From CAZIFG01 sp964539135 (GTDB taxonomy: Bacteria > Margulisbacteria > Marinamargulisbacteria > GCA-2716485 > CAZIFG01), in assembly GCA_964539135.1 (NCBI GenBank), contig CAZIFG010000030.1:1-13264 (forward strand): a DNA stretch of 13,264 bases. Direction: 5' to 3'. The translations under genes and the position numbers were made by a program. This document shows positions 7,207 to 13,264 of this stretch, piece after piece; positions within the stretch are counted from its first letter, which is position 1, and each line of letters begins with the position of its first letter. The notes beneath the pieces are model-generated. The model saw only the letters and a program-made list of their open reading frames with translations, was not told the origin of the DNA and ran no database searches.

Positions 7207-8118
7207 CTAGAATACAATTCCTATCATGCTCATCGCGATGCCTAACCACCAAAAAATACGCACCACAAAGGCTTCTTTTAATCCTAAAAGTTCAAAATGG
7301 TGATGGAGCGGACTCATTAAAAAAACACGTTTTCCCTTGGTTAATTTAAATACACTGACTTGGATCATCACCGATAATGTTTCTAAAATATACACCGCTC
7401 CCAAGGGAATGACCCACTGAATCTTGTCAACAGCGGCACACAAACAAACCAGCAATGCGCCTACCCCTAAAGACCCCGTATCTCCCATAAATACTTTTGC
7501 GGGATTGAGGTTAAATCTTAAAAAAATTAAAAAAGCCGCGATGATGACGCCTATATGGGGCACTAAATCACCCCTTCCAAATTGGGACAGTAAAATTGCC
7601 AGCCCCCCTAGGCTGATTACGGTTAAGCCTCCCAATAAGCCATCCAACCCATCTGTTAAATTGGTGGCGTTGGACATCCCCACCAAAAAAAAGGCCATGA
7701 TTGCCATTTCAAGGCCTGTTAACATCCGACATCCAAAGGAAAAGGCCACCACAAATCCCACGGCAAATATCCATTGTAAGCCGAATTTTTCTCGCGCAGA
7801 TAGCCCCTTGTTGGTTTTTCTAAAAATCGACAAGCTATCATCTACAAATCCAATAATCGCAAAAAGTGTCCAACCTATGAGCCCCCAAAAAATTTCCTTG
7901 GGCACATTACCCATCCACATACACCCTAAAATGGCATTCACCAGAATGGCCAGCCCCCCCATGCTGGGCGTGCCCTTCTTTTTTTGATGTGTTTCTGGGC
8001 TTAAGTCATAAATGGACTGATTAAACTGAAACTTTCTCGTGAGTATCAGCCATCCCCATTGAATTAAAATCCCCAATGAAATCGCAAGAACACAGCCTAT
8101 TACCCATTTATTAAACAT
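7207..8118 (-). CDS. mraY: MraY, lipid I synthase
   Basis: Integral membrane enzyme that transfers phospho-MurNAc-pentapeptide from UDP to undecaprenyl phosphate, forming lipid I. Motifs: ETHQKKKGTPSMGG (42-55), FVDDSLS with Asp93/Asp94 (91-97), the catalytic-site NATNLTDGLDGL (150-161), FMGDTGSLGVG (210-220), and the His cluster LHHHFELLG (271-279). About nine to ten membrane helices are visible. It has 303 residues against the usual 320-360, and the N-terminus before the THQKKKG motif is short. The start ATG at 8116-8118 lies inside murF (19-base overlap), with GGAG eleven bases upstream and no in-frame alternative nearby. Confidence 0.97.
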   Translation of the reverse strand: MFNKWVIGCVLAISLGILIQWGWLILTRKFQFNQSIYDLSPETHQKKKGTPSMGGLAILVNAILGCMWMGNVPKEIFWGLIGWTLFAIIGFVDDSLSIFRKTNKGLSAREKFGLQWIFAVGFVVAFSFGCRMLTGLEMAIMAFFLVGMSNATNLTDGLDGLLGGLTVISLGGLAILLSQFGRGDLVPHIGVIIAAFLIFLRFNLNPAKVFMGDTGSLGVGALLVCLCAAVDKIQWVIPLGAVYILETLSVMIQVSVFKLTKGKRVFLMSPLHHHFELLGLKEAFVVRIFWWLGIAMSMIGIVF

Positions 8119-9221
8119 GTCACAATACTCTCCATTTTTAATCCCCTCGAGCCTTTAATCAGTATCACATCTAACTCCCTTATGTCTTTTTTTACGGCAG
8201 ATTCCAAGGCTTCTTTAGACTCAAAATGAGTAATTAACACCTCATGATCGCCTTGCATACACTGCGTTTCCGTACCTACTGTATAAACCTGACGGACCCC
8301 CGCCGCTTTTATTTTTGGAATGAGTGCCAAATGCGCCTCTTTGGATTGCGCGCCTAACTCTAACATACTGCCTAAAATGAGGGCTTTTTGTCCCTCTTCA
8401 CGGCTCAGACACTCTAACGCATAGCGCACCCCATCTGGATTTGCGTTATAGGTATCATCTATCAAGACGGTCTTCCCCACTTGATGACGCTTCATGCGAT
8501 GCGATGAAGTTTCAAATCCCGCCAGCCCCTTTTCTTTTTCATCCTCACTTAATCCAAAGCTTTTGGCGATTAACTCGGCTAAAACCAGGTTTTCTTCTGC
8601 TTTAGTTTCTGCTGTATACTCTACCACCGTAAAGCCTGCATCGACTGCTTTTTGTACTAAAATTGGTGTTTGGCCATTTTTTTGGATATAGGCAATGCGA
8701 TCGCCTTTAAGCCAATAGGGTCTTTTTTGAAAAATTTGCCCTTTTTCTTCAGCGATTTCTTCTGATGAGCTTAAAAACTCTGCATGCGTCAGCCCGATAT
8801 TGGTTACCACCACATGCGTGGGTACTACCAGCTGTTCTAAGAGCGTCATATCGCCTTTTTTTCGGATCCCCATTTCTACAACAAGGACATCTGTGTCGTC
8901 ATCTGCAGACAAGACCGTCAAAGGAACCCCAACTTCATTGTTTTGATTTTCAAGGGTTTTTTTCACTCTATATTTACTCGACAGCAAGGCCGCTATCAAA
9001 TCTTTCACCGTTGTTTTTCCTGCCGAGCCTGTTACTCCAATCACAGGACAGGTTAGGGTTCTTCGATGCACTTGGGTGTAATCATGAAGGTCTACATCCA
9101 GCAAAATACCGCCCTTTTTTTCCACTTCCTTAATAAAATCACGCCCATCGTGGACAGGCCCTTTTACGGGAATAAAATAATCACCAGATTCTATTGTTCT
9201 GGAGTCAATTTTAATCTTCAT
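8100..9221 (-). CDS. murF: MurF, UDP-MurNAc-tripeptide D-Ala-D-Ala ligase
   Basis: Adds D-Ala-D-Ala to UDP-MurNAc-tripeptide with ATP. Motifs: IDSRTI (5-10), GVTGSAGKTT (62-71, the GSAGKTT typical of MurF), NQNNEVGVP (92-100), EMGIRKKGDM (116-125), Lys160 in the usually carbamylated position, DDTYNANPDG (255-264), LGSMLELGAQSKEAH (283-297) and KGSRGLKME (356-364). Its 373 residues are clearly fewer than the usual ~450. The normal ~25 residues before the DSR motif are absent and the central domain is shortened before ENLVLAELIAK (210-220). The ATG at 9219-9221 overlaps the murE stop (ATGA) and has GAGGGG five to six bases upstream. It is translationally coupled to murE. Confidence 0.97.
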   Translation of the reverse strand: MKIKIDSRTIESGDYFIPVKGPVHDGRDFIKEVEKKGGILLDVDLHDYTQVHRRTLTCPVIGVTGSAGKTTVKDLIAALLSSKYRVKKTLENQNNEVGVPLTVLSADDDTDVLVVEMGIRKKGDMTLLEQLVVPTHVVVTNIGLTHAEFLSSSEEIAEEKGQIFQKRPYWLKGDRIAYIQKNGQTPILVQKAVDAGFTVVEYTAETKAEENLVLAELIAKSFGLSEDEKEKGLAGFETSSHRMKRHQVGKTVLIDDTYNANPDGVRYALECLSREEGQKALILGSMLELGAQSKEAHLALIPKIKAAGVRQVYTVGTETQCMQGDHEVLITHFESKEALESAVKKDIRELDVILIKGSRGLKMESIVTCLING

Positions 9222-10396
9222 GTATGCCCCTCTAGAATTTCAAGAACAACGGATTTGTCGTGAAACGGTACCGTCCCTTCTTTTAAAATTTGTACTTTTT
9301 CATGCCCTTTTCCGGCAATCACAAGCACATCGTTTCCCTTTGCCTCCCGCAAGGCTGTCTTAATGGCCTCTCGCCTATCGTGGATAATCTTTACTTTTGA
9401 TTTGTCTTTTTCTGGAATCCCATCTTGAATTTGTGCCACAATGTCGTCTTGTGACTCGGATCTGGGATTATCAGATGTAATGATCACATGATCGGCCAAA
9501 CGACTTGCAATTTCGCCCATCAGGGGCCGCTTCCCTCTGTCCCGTTCTCCTCCACAACCAAACACCATCCAAGCCTCGCCATGCTGTTCCGCTGCCCACT
9601 TTTTGGCTTCGATCGCTACTTTTTCAAGACCATCTGGGGTATGCGCGTAATCAATAATGACCTTCATTCCCGATTCTGCTTGAATGGATTCAAACCGTCC
9701 TTCTGGCGGTTTTACTGTTTTTAATGCCATCCCCGCTTGATCTTCTGGAATATTTAAGGCTCTTAAAATGACCCACGCTGCCTGTAAGTTTTCTTTATGA
9801 AAGCCGACATAAAATGGATTTTGAAAAGGTAATTCCTGAGATAAAAAATCCTCCGGCATTATTTTTTTACCAGGATAGGTCTCCATAAACGATAATTTGG
9901 TCTCATGATACGCTTTTAACGTTTGATGATAATCCAAATGATCTTGGGTTAAATTTGTTAAACATTTGATATCAAAGGCGATGTTTTTAATGCGATGTTG
10001 TGTAATGGCATGAGAGGAGACTTCCATCACAAAATGCGTGCCCCCTGCCTTTACATGATCCGCCATAATGCGTTGAATGTCTAAAGATTCAGGCGTGGTT
10101 AAGCTGGCATTTAAGGTGCCCAATACCGCTGATTTGTACCCCAAATGGGTTAAGGCCTGATTCACAAAATGGGTCACCGTTGTTTTACCGTTTGTGCCTG
10201 TAACGCCTACCACTTGCAGGTGTTCCGATGGATTCCCGTAGTATTCCGCTGCTAAATTGGCCATCTCTGCACGTGTCATTTTCAACACGTCTACCGCCCC
10301 ATTTTCTAGCGCTTTTTCGATATACGGCTCACCGCCATTTAGGCATATAAACGTATCTCCGGGTTTAATGAAACGAGAATCGTAATGGTACATCAT
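9218..10396 (-). CDS. murE: MurE, UDP-MurNAc-tripeptide synthetase (meso-DAP type)
   Basis: Adds the third stem-peptide residue to UDP-MurNAc-L-Ala-D-Glu. DNPRSE (309-314) is the motif of meso-diaminopimelate-adding enzymes. Others: YDSR (5-8), GTNGKTT (67-73), LTTP (99-102), EVSSHA (125-130), NLTQDHLDYH (148-157), Lys167 (carbamylated position), DYAHTPDGL (249-257), CGGERDRGKRP (281-291) and AGKGHE (361-366). It has 392 residues against ~480-495. The N-terminal domain begins almost at the DSR motif, and the segment between Lys167 and the helix at 203-214 is only ~35 residues. Upstream in frame there is a stop and no other start codon, so the short N-terminus is real. ATG at 10394-10396 (or 10391-10393) lacks a ribosome site. 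It is the first gene of the minus-strand train. Confidence 0.97.
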   Translation of the reverse strand: MMYHYDSRFIKPGDTFICLNGGEPYIEKALENGAVDVLKMTRAEMANLAAEYYGNPSEHLQVVGVTGTNGKTTVTHFVNQALTHLGYKSAVLGTLNASLTTPESLDIQRIMADHVKAGGTHFVMEVSSHAITQHRIKNIAFDIKCLTNLTQDHLDYHQTLKAYHETKLSFMETYPGKKIMPEDFLSQELPFQNPFYVGFHKENLQAAWVILRALNIPEDQAGMALKTVKPPEGRFESIQAESGMKVIIDYAHTPDGLEKVAIEAKKWAAEQHGEAWMVFGCGGERDRGKRPLMGEIASRLADHVIITSDNPRSESQDDIVAQIQDGIPEKDKSKVKIIHDRREAIKTALREAKGNDVLVIAGKGHEKVQILKEGTVPFHDKSVVLEILEGHT

Positions 10397-10400
10397 TGAA

Positions 10401-10429
10401 ATTATACATGATAACTTGGATTGTTTGAA
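10401..10429 (-). promoter_or_regulatory. murE operon promoter, leaderless start predicted
   Basis: On the minus strand TTCAAA (10429-10424) and a perfect TATAAT (10406-10401) are 17 bases apart. Only four bases (TTCA) separate the -10 box from the murE ATG, so transcription would begin at or within one to two bases of the start codon. No ribosome-binding sequence lies between, consistent with leaderless translation. The -35 match is four of six. Confidence 0.6.
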
Positions 10430-10454
10430 TTTGGCTATTGTCTCGTGTTATCAT
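10425..10454 (+). promoter_or_regulatory. Promoter for sigma factor-ruv operon
   Basis: TTGAAT (10425-10430) and TATCAT (10449-10454) are separated by 18 bases, matching sigma70 consensus at four and five of six positions. Its -35 box overlaps the -35 box of the divergent murE promoter (10424-10429) on the other strand, so the two could not both be occupied by polymerase. The predicted start near 10461 leaves a leader of about 50 nt before the sigma factor. Confidence 0.5.
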
Positions 10455-10485
10455 CCCATTACTATCATCAGAGGAAAAAATCGCC

Positions 10486-10515
10486 GTGTATACATTTAAA
10501 GGACGCTACGCTTGA
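10486..10515 (+). CDS. Possible nine-residue leader peptide
   Basis: A GTG codon at 10486, with AGAGGA ten bases upstream, opens a nine-codon frame (Y-T-F-K-G-R-Y-A after the start) ending in TGA at 10513-10515. The stop overlaps the TTG start of the sigma factor as TTGA, the same geometry as the ATGA couplings elsewhere in this window. It could couple or limit translation of the sigma factor. It is too short for composition to support it, so chance is a real alternative. Confidence 0.25.
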   Translation: MYTFKGRYA

Positions 10516-11255
10516 AAGAGAAAGCGGAATCACTTGTTAGAGAGTACCACTCCACTCGAAACCCAGAACTCCGGGAACCTATTCTCATTGCCTATAAATC
10601 ACTGCTTCACTATATCTGTAGAAAACTGGCCTTTAATAGCTCCGATTACGATGATCTCTATCAAATTGCCTCTGTTTCTATGATCAAAGCCTTGGATCGA
10701 TTTGATCCTTCTTACAACACCGATTTTTCGGCCTTTGTCACGCCTAATATCATTGGGGAAATCAAACATTATTTCCGGGATAAAAGCCAAGTGCTCAAAA
10801 TCCCTCGAAAATTACAAGAAACGTATGGCCGCGTTAAGGCCGCCCTTCGCAGTTTTAATCAAGAAGGTATTAATCCGACCATTTCCGATCTTGCCAAACG
10901 ACTCGAGATGTCTGAAGAGGCGATTTTGGAAGCCTTAGAGGCGGGTCAAAACAGCTTAACCCTGTCATTAGATGCCCCTCCTTCTAATTCTTTTTTTTCA
11001 GATTCTGGCTCAGAACCTAAACTCATTGATCAGCTTAAAACCGATGATCCCGGAGAAGCTTCTCTGACCCAAGAAATGCTTAGGGAAAGTATTTTAAAAT
11101 TGGATCCTCGGGAACGCCGGATTATTTATCTTCGATTTTATGGCGGATTTTCTCAAGCTGAAATTGGGGAACGCATGGATTTATCTCAAATGCACATTTC
11201 GAGACTTCTCACGAAAGCAGTTAAAAATTTACGAAAACATCTTCCCAGTATATAA
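10512..11255 (+). CDS. Group 3 RNA polymerase sigma factor (SigB/SigF-like)
   Basis: Directs RNA polymerase to alternative promoters. Of 247 residues, 46-91 form region 2 (DDLYQIASVSMIKALDRFDP and a GEIKHYFRDK segment), 95-145 form region 3 (KIPRKLQETYG), and 187-243 form region 4 with the helix-turn-helix SQAEIGERMDLSQMHISRL (214-232). The GEIK-x-YFRDK and IPRKLQE segments are typical of the SigB/SigF/SigG branch and not of the vegetative or ECF types. Region 1 is absent, as expected. The TTG start at 10512 has AAAGGA eight bases upstream and no better start in frame. Most relatives sit beside an anti-sigma kinase and anti-anti-sigma gene, but none is visible here; instead a hotdog protein gene and ruvC-ruvA follow. 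Confidence 0.93.
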   Translation: MKEKAESLVREYHSTRNPELREPILIAYKSLLHYICRKLAFNSSDYDDLYQIASVSMIKALDRFDPSYNTDFSAFVTPNIIGEIKHYFRDKSQVLKIPRKLQETYGRVKAALRSFNQEGINPTISDLAKRLEMSEEAILEALEAGQNSLTLSLDAPPSNSFFSDSGSEPKLIDQLKTDDPGEASLTQEMLRESILKLDPRERRIIYLRFYGGFSQAEIGERMDLSQMHISRLLTKAVKNLRKHLPSI

Positions 11256-11266
11256 TAGGGGGTCTT

Positions 11267-12208
11267 ATGATACAGACTATTACAAAATCCGATATTGAAT
11301 CTCGACTTATTCACCGTCATGAAAATTTGCTCATTGATTCTGTTTTTATTGATTTATACTCAGAAAAATGTGCCGGCACCTTTGACGTTACCATTTCAGA
11401 CCCAGATCCTGAAGGTCGTCATATTTTTTTAAAAACCAAAAAAATGGGCCAAAGGGTCATTATTGCCACTGCTTATATGGAAATTTTGGCCTTAGCCTCT
11501 ATTGTCTGTAGTGGCCAACTTAAGCCCGGCGAAATGGTTATTTTTACTGGTATTTCTCAGTTTAAAAAATATGGTGACCTGCTTTCCAATGTCAAAGTAG
11601 AGGGCAATACGCTTAAACTCTCTGAAAAAAAAGGCTTCATGAAATATCATGGCCAACTAACTCAAAATGGCGTTTTGATTGGGGAAGGTCAAATGACCGC
11701 TTTTTTCACCCAGCAAGACACTCAAAACGACTCCCCTAAATATATTGAGTCCCTTCCAGATTTGACGCCTTTGTATGCCTTTTCTACTCCACACGCTGAA
11801 AAATCTCCCTGGATGACAGTCTGTGATCATGTCATTTCCATTCATGACGATGCCATCCTCACTGATTATACCTACCCTACCGATCATCCTCTGATTAAGG
11901 GCCATTTTCCGTCTAATCCCCTGATGATGGGTATCATGCAATGGATGAGTCTGGAAGACGCCCTTTACGCCTATTGCTTACATCATAAACGTATCAGTCA
12001 TTTTTCTATTCAATGCGATGCCATTATTTTTAATGACACAGGTGTTTTGATTGCAGAATATAAAGGTGTCACAGCCTCTGCTTATTTCGGAATGCCTGAG
12101 TATTGTGATCAAGTCGAAATCACTGAAACACAACGCTTGATCTTCCGCAGCATGGTTAAACCGGGTCAACGTATTCTTACCCAGATTTCCAATATTGTGA
12201 TTTTATGA
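11267..12208 (+). CDS. Double-hotdog FabZ-like protein
   Basis: Two FabZ/FabA-type hotdog domains are fused. The N-half (about 1-150) begins LIHRHENLLIDSV, matching the HRYPFLLVDRV opening of FabZ, and has MEILALAS with Glu72 where FabZ has its catalytic Glu. However, Lys58 stands where the GHFP His should be. The C-half (about 182-313) has KGHFPSNPLMMGIMQ with His213 intact, but Met227 replaces the acidic residue 14 positions on (Glu230/Asp231 lie just beyond). In FabA/FabZ dimers the His and acid come from different protomers, so one composite site is possible: a 3-hydroxyacyl dehydratase or a non-enzymatic acyl-binding protein. The C-half stops about 15 residues after FRSMVKPGQ and may lack terminal strands. 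ATG 11267 follows AGGGGG. The stop overlaps ruvC (ATGA). Confidence 0.75.
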   Translation: MIQTITKSDIESRLIHRHENLLIDSVFIDLYSEKCAGTFDVTISDPDPEGRHIFLKTKKMGQRVIIATAYMEILALASIVCSGQLKPGEMVIFTGISQFKKYGDLLSNVKVEGNTLKLSEKKGFMKYHGQLTQNGVLIGEGQMTAFFTQQDTQNDSPKYIESLPDLTPLYAFSTPHAEKSPWMTVCDHVISIHDDAILTDYTYPTDHPLIKGHFPSNPLMMGIMQWMSLEDALYAYCLHHKRISHFSIQCDAIIFNDTGVLIAEYKGVTASAYFGMPEYCDQVEITETQRLIFRSMVKPGQRILTQISNIVIL

Positions 12209-12702
12209 TTATTATGGGCCTAGATCCAGGCCTCGCCACAACGGGATATGGCATTATTTCGCTGATAGGCTCCAAACTTTCCCTTCGAGACTATGGTGTC
12301 ATTTTAACAGAACCCGATCTAGACGATTCTGAAAGACTGGCTAACATAGAATCTCAACTTATCGCCTTGTTTCATCAATTTACGCCTGATTTTATCTCTG
12401 TCGAACAACTCTTTTTTAATACCAATACCAAAACCGCTTTAAAAGTGGCTCAAGCACGGGGTGTCTTACTCTTAACCGCTCATCATTTTGGTAAAAAAGT
12501 GTTTTCTTATACCCCACCTCAAGTGAAATCCAGTGTCTGTGGTTATGGTGCTGCGGCTAAACATCAGGTCCAGTATATGGTTCAAAAATTACTTAAAATT
12601 CCTGAGATTCCCAAGCCGGATGATGCCGCAGATGCATTGGCAGTTGCCATTTGTCATGCTCATTCTTATAAACTTCAAGCCCTTTCAAGGAGGCCCTTAT
12701 GA
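12205..12702 (+). CDS. ruvC: RuvC, Holliday junction resolvase
   Basis: Homodimeric endonuclease that cuts four-way DNA junctions on RuvAB during recombinational repair. It has 165 residues, a normal length. The RNase H-fold acidic site is complete: Asp7 in GLDPG, Glu67 in SVEQLFF, and Asp140/Asp143 in DDAADALA, with the same three-residue spacing as the family. ATG 12205 overlaps the stop of the hotdog gene (ATGA) and no ribosome site is evident, so it is probably translated by coupling. A second ATG three codons on (12214) would remove two residues before GLDPG and is also possible. Confidence 0.96.
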   Translation: MIIMGLDPGLATTGYGIISLIGSKLSLRDYGVILTEPDLDDSERLANIESQLIALFHQFTPDFISVEQLFFNTNTKTALKVAQARGVLLLTAHHFGKKVFSYTPPQVKSSVCGYGAAAKHQVQYMVQKLLKIPEIPKPDDAADALAVAICHAHSYKLQALSRRPL

Positions 12703-13264
12703 TTTATTCTATTCACGGTACCCTTTCAAGCTTACTCGCTGACTCTATTATTGTGGACGTACAGGGACTGGGCTATCAGATTTATATTTCTGACTTGGCC
12801 AAAACACAGCTCCCTTCTGAGGGAAGCCCCGTTATGGTTTATACCTATTTTCATGTTAGAGAAGATCAGCAGACCTTATTTGGCTTTCTAAATCCTCAAG
12901 ATAAACATCTCTTTATGAATTTAATTTCGGTCTCCGGTGTGGGTCCTAAAGTGGGTTTAAAAATACTCTCTACGTTGGCTACAACTGATATTATTGCCGC
13001 TATTATGGGTGGGAATATTCCGGTTTTAACGTCTGTCTCCGGTGTGGGTAAAAAAATGGCAGAACGTCTCATCTTAGAACTTCGAGATGCGTTAAGTAAG
13101 CAGTTTGACTTTGTGCCACTCTCTGCCACACAAGTCTCCTTCTCTCAATCTACCCCGCTTGAAAAAGATTTAAGTCTGGCACTTAAAACCTTAGGCTACT
13201 CTAATGAGGAAATTAAACGTGCTATCGGTCATTGTGCTTCCCAGTTATCCACAGGCTCTTCTTT
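12699..13264 (+). CDS. ruvA: RuvA, Holliday junction-binding protein, 3' end cut off
   Basis: Binds four-way junctions as a tetramer and loads the RuvB helicase. From ATG 12699 the frame stays open to the window end (188 residues visible of about 200). An N-terminal OB-fold (MIYSIHGTL, VQGLGYQIYIS, VREDQQTLFGF) is followed by two helix-hairpin-helix motifs, SVSGVGPKVGLKIL (77-90) and SVSGVGKKMAERLILEL (112-128). The flexible linker and then domain III (about 154 on, LALKTLGYSNEEIKRAI), which contacts RuvB, are visible. A perfect AAGGAGG (12687-12693) lies five bases before the start, which overlaps the ruvC stop as ATGA. ruvB might follow outside the window. Confidence 0.97.
   Translation, partial: MIYSIHGTLSSLLADSIIVDVQGLGYQIYISDLAKTQLPSEGSPVMVYTYFHVREDQQTLFGFLNPQDKHLFMNLISVSGVGPKVGLKILSTLATTDIIAAIMGGNIPVLTSVSGVGKKMAERLILELRDALSKQFDFVPLSATQVSFSQSTPLEKDLSLALKTLGYSNEEIKRAIGHCASQLSTGSS

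Noticed and set aside
7424..7987. 187-residue open frame on the plus strand
   Set aside because: It lies entirely antisense to mraY, whose motifs are unmistakable. Its sequence is Pro/Lys/Ser-rich as expected of a shadow frame, and it resembles nothing known.
11251..11256. TATAAT directly before the hotdog gene
   Set aside because: It overlaps the sigma factor stop codon, and a start from it would leave almost no room for the AGGGGG ribosome site. I saw no -35 box at the right distance.
1..13264. CRISPR arrays, tRNA or rRNA genes, insertion sequences
   Set aside because: No regularly spaced direct repeats, no tRNA or rRNA segments and no transposase-like frames were seen on either strand.

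Overview
The window is a compact bacterial chromosome segment built mainly of housekeeping genes in two divergent operons, with one accessory-looking gene at the left edge. Peptidoglycan genes (murE, murF, mraY, murD, ftsW, murG), purA, thiE and ruvC-ruvA show a free-living-type bacterium with a cell wall. The DNPR motif in MurE predicts meso-diaminopimelate peptidoglycan. A group 3 (SigB/SigF-like) sigma factor and a ThiD2-ThiE fusion are also present. I cannot assign a phylum from this. The short Mur ligases and short MraY suggest a lineage away from the standard model organisms.

Layout. 3-434 (+) is the 3' end of a HEPN-like gene cut by the window edge. 435-690 is a non-coding stretch between convergent genes. 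It holds a bidirectional terminator, a perfect 19-bp hairpin, an imperfect long inverted repeat that encloses both, and a short REP-like palindrome. From about 10396 down to 691 runs a minus-strand gene train in transcription order murE, murF, mraY, a lipoprotein cyclophilin, murD, ftsW, murG, thiD2-thiE, purA. Most junctions overlap by a few bases (ATGA or ATGGCTAA type), which suggests translational coupling. Between thiE and purA lies a leader of about 230 nt with its own promoter. Its first ~172 nt can fold into a closed, highly paired RNA.

10397-10511 is a divergent control region whose two predicted promoters share their -35 bases. The murE promoter sits so close to the start codon that the murE mRNA would be leaderless. 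To the right (+ strand) come the sigma factor, a double-hotdog FabZ-like protein, ruvC and ruvA (cut by the window end).

How the genes work together. The minus-strand train makes the lipid-linked cell-wall precursor: MurD, MurE and MurF build the UDP-MurNAc pentapeptide, MraY and MurG make lipid I and lipid II, and FtsW polymerises glycan at the septum. Thiamine and AMP synthesis are attached downstream. The plus-strand operon joins a sigma factor, a lipid-enzyme-like protein and Holliday-junction processing. The most unusual single item is the double-hotdog protein. Its N-half keeps only the catalytic Glu position and its C-half only the catalytic His, as if one composite active site had been kept in a fused pseudo-dimer.
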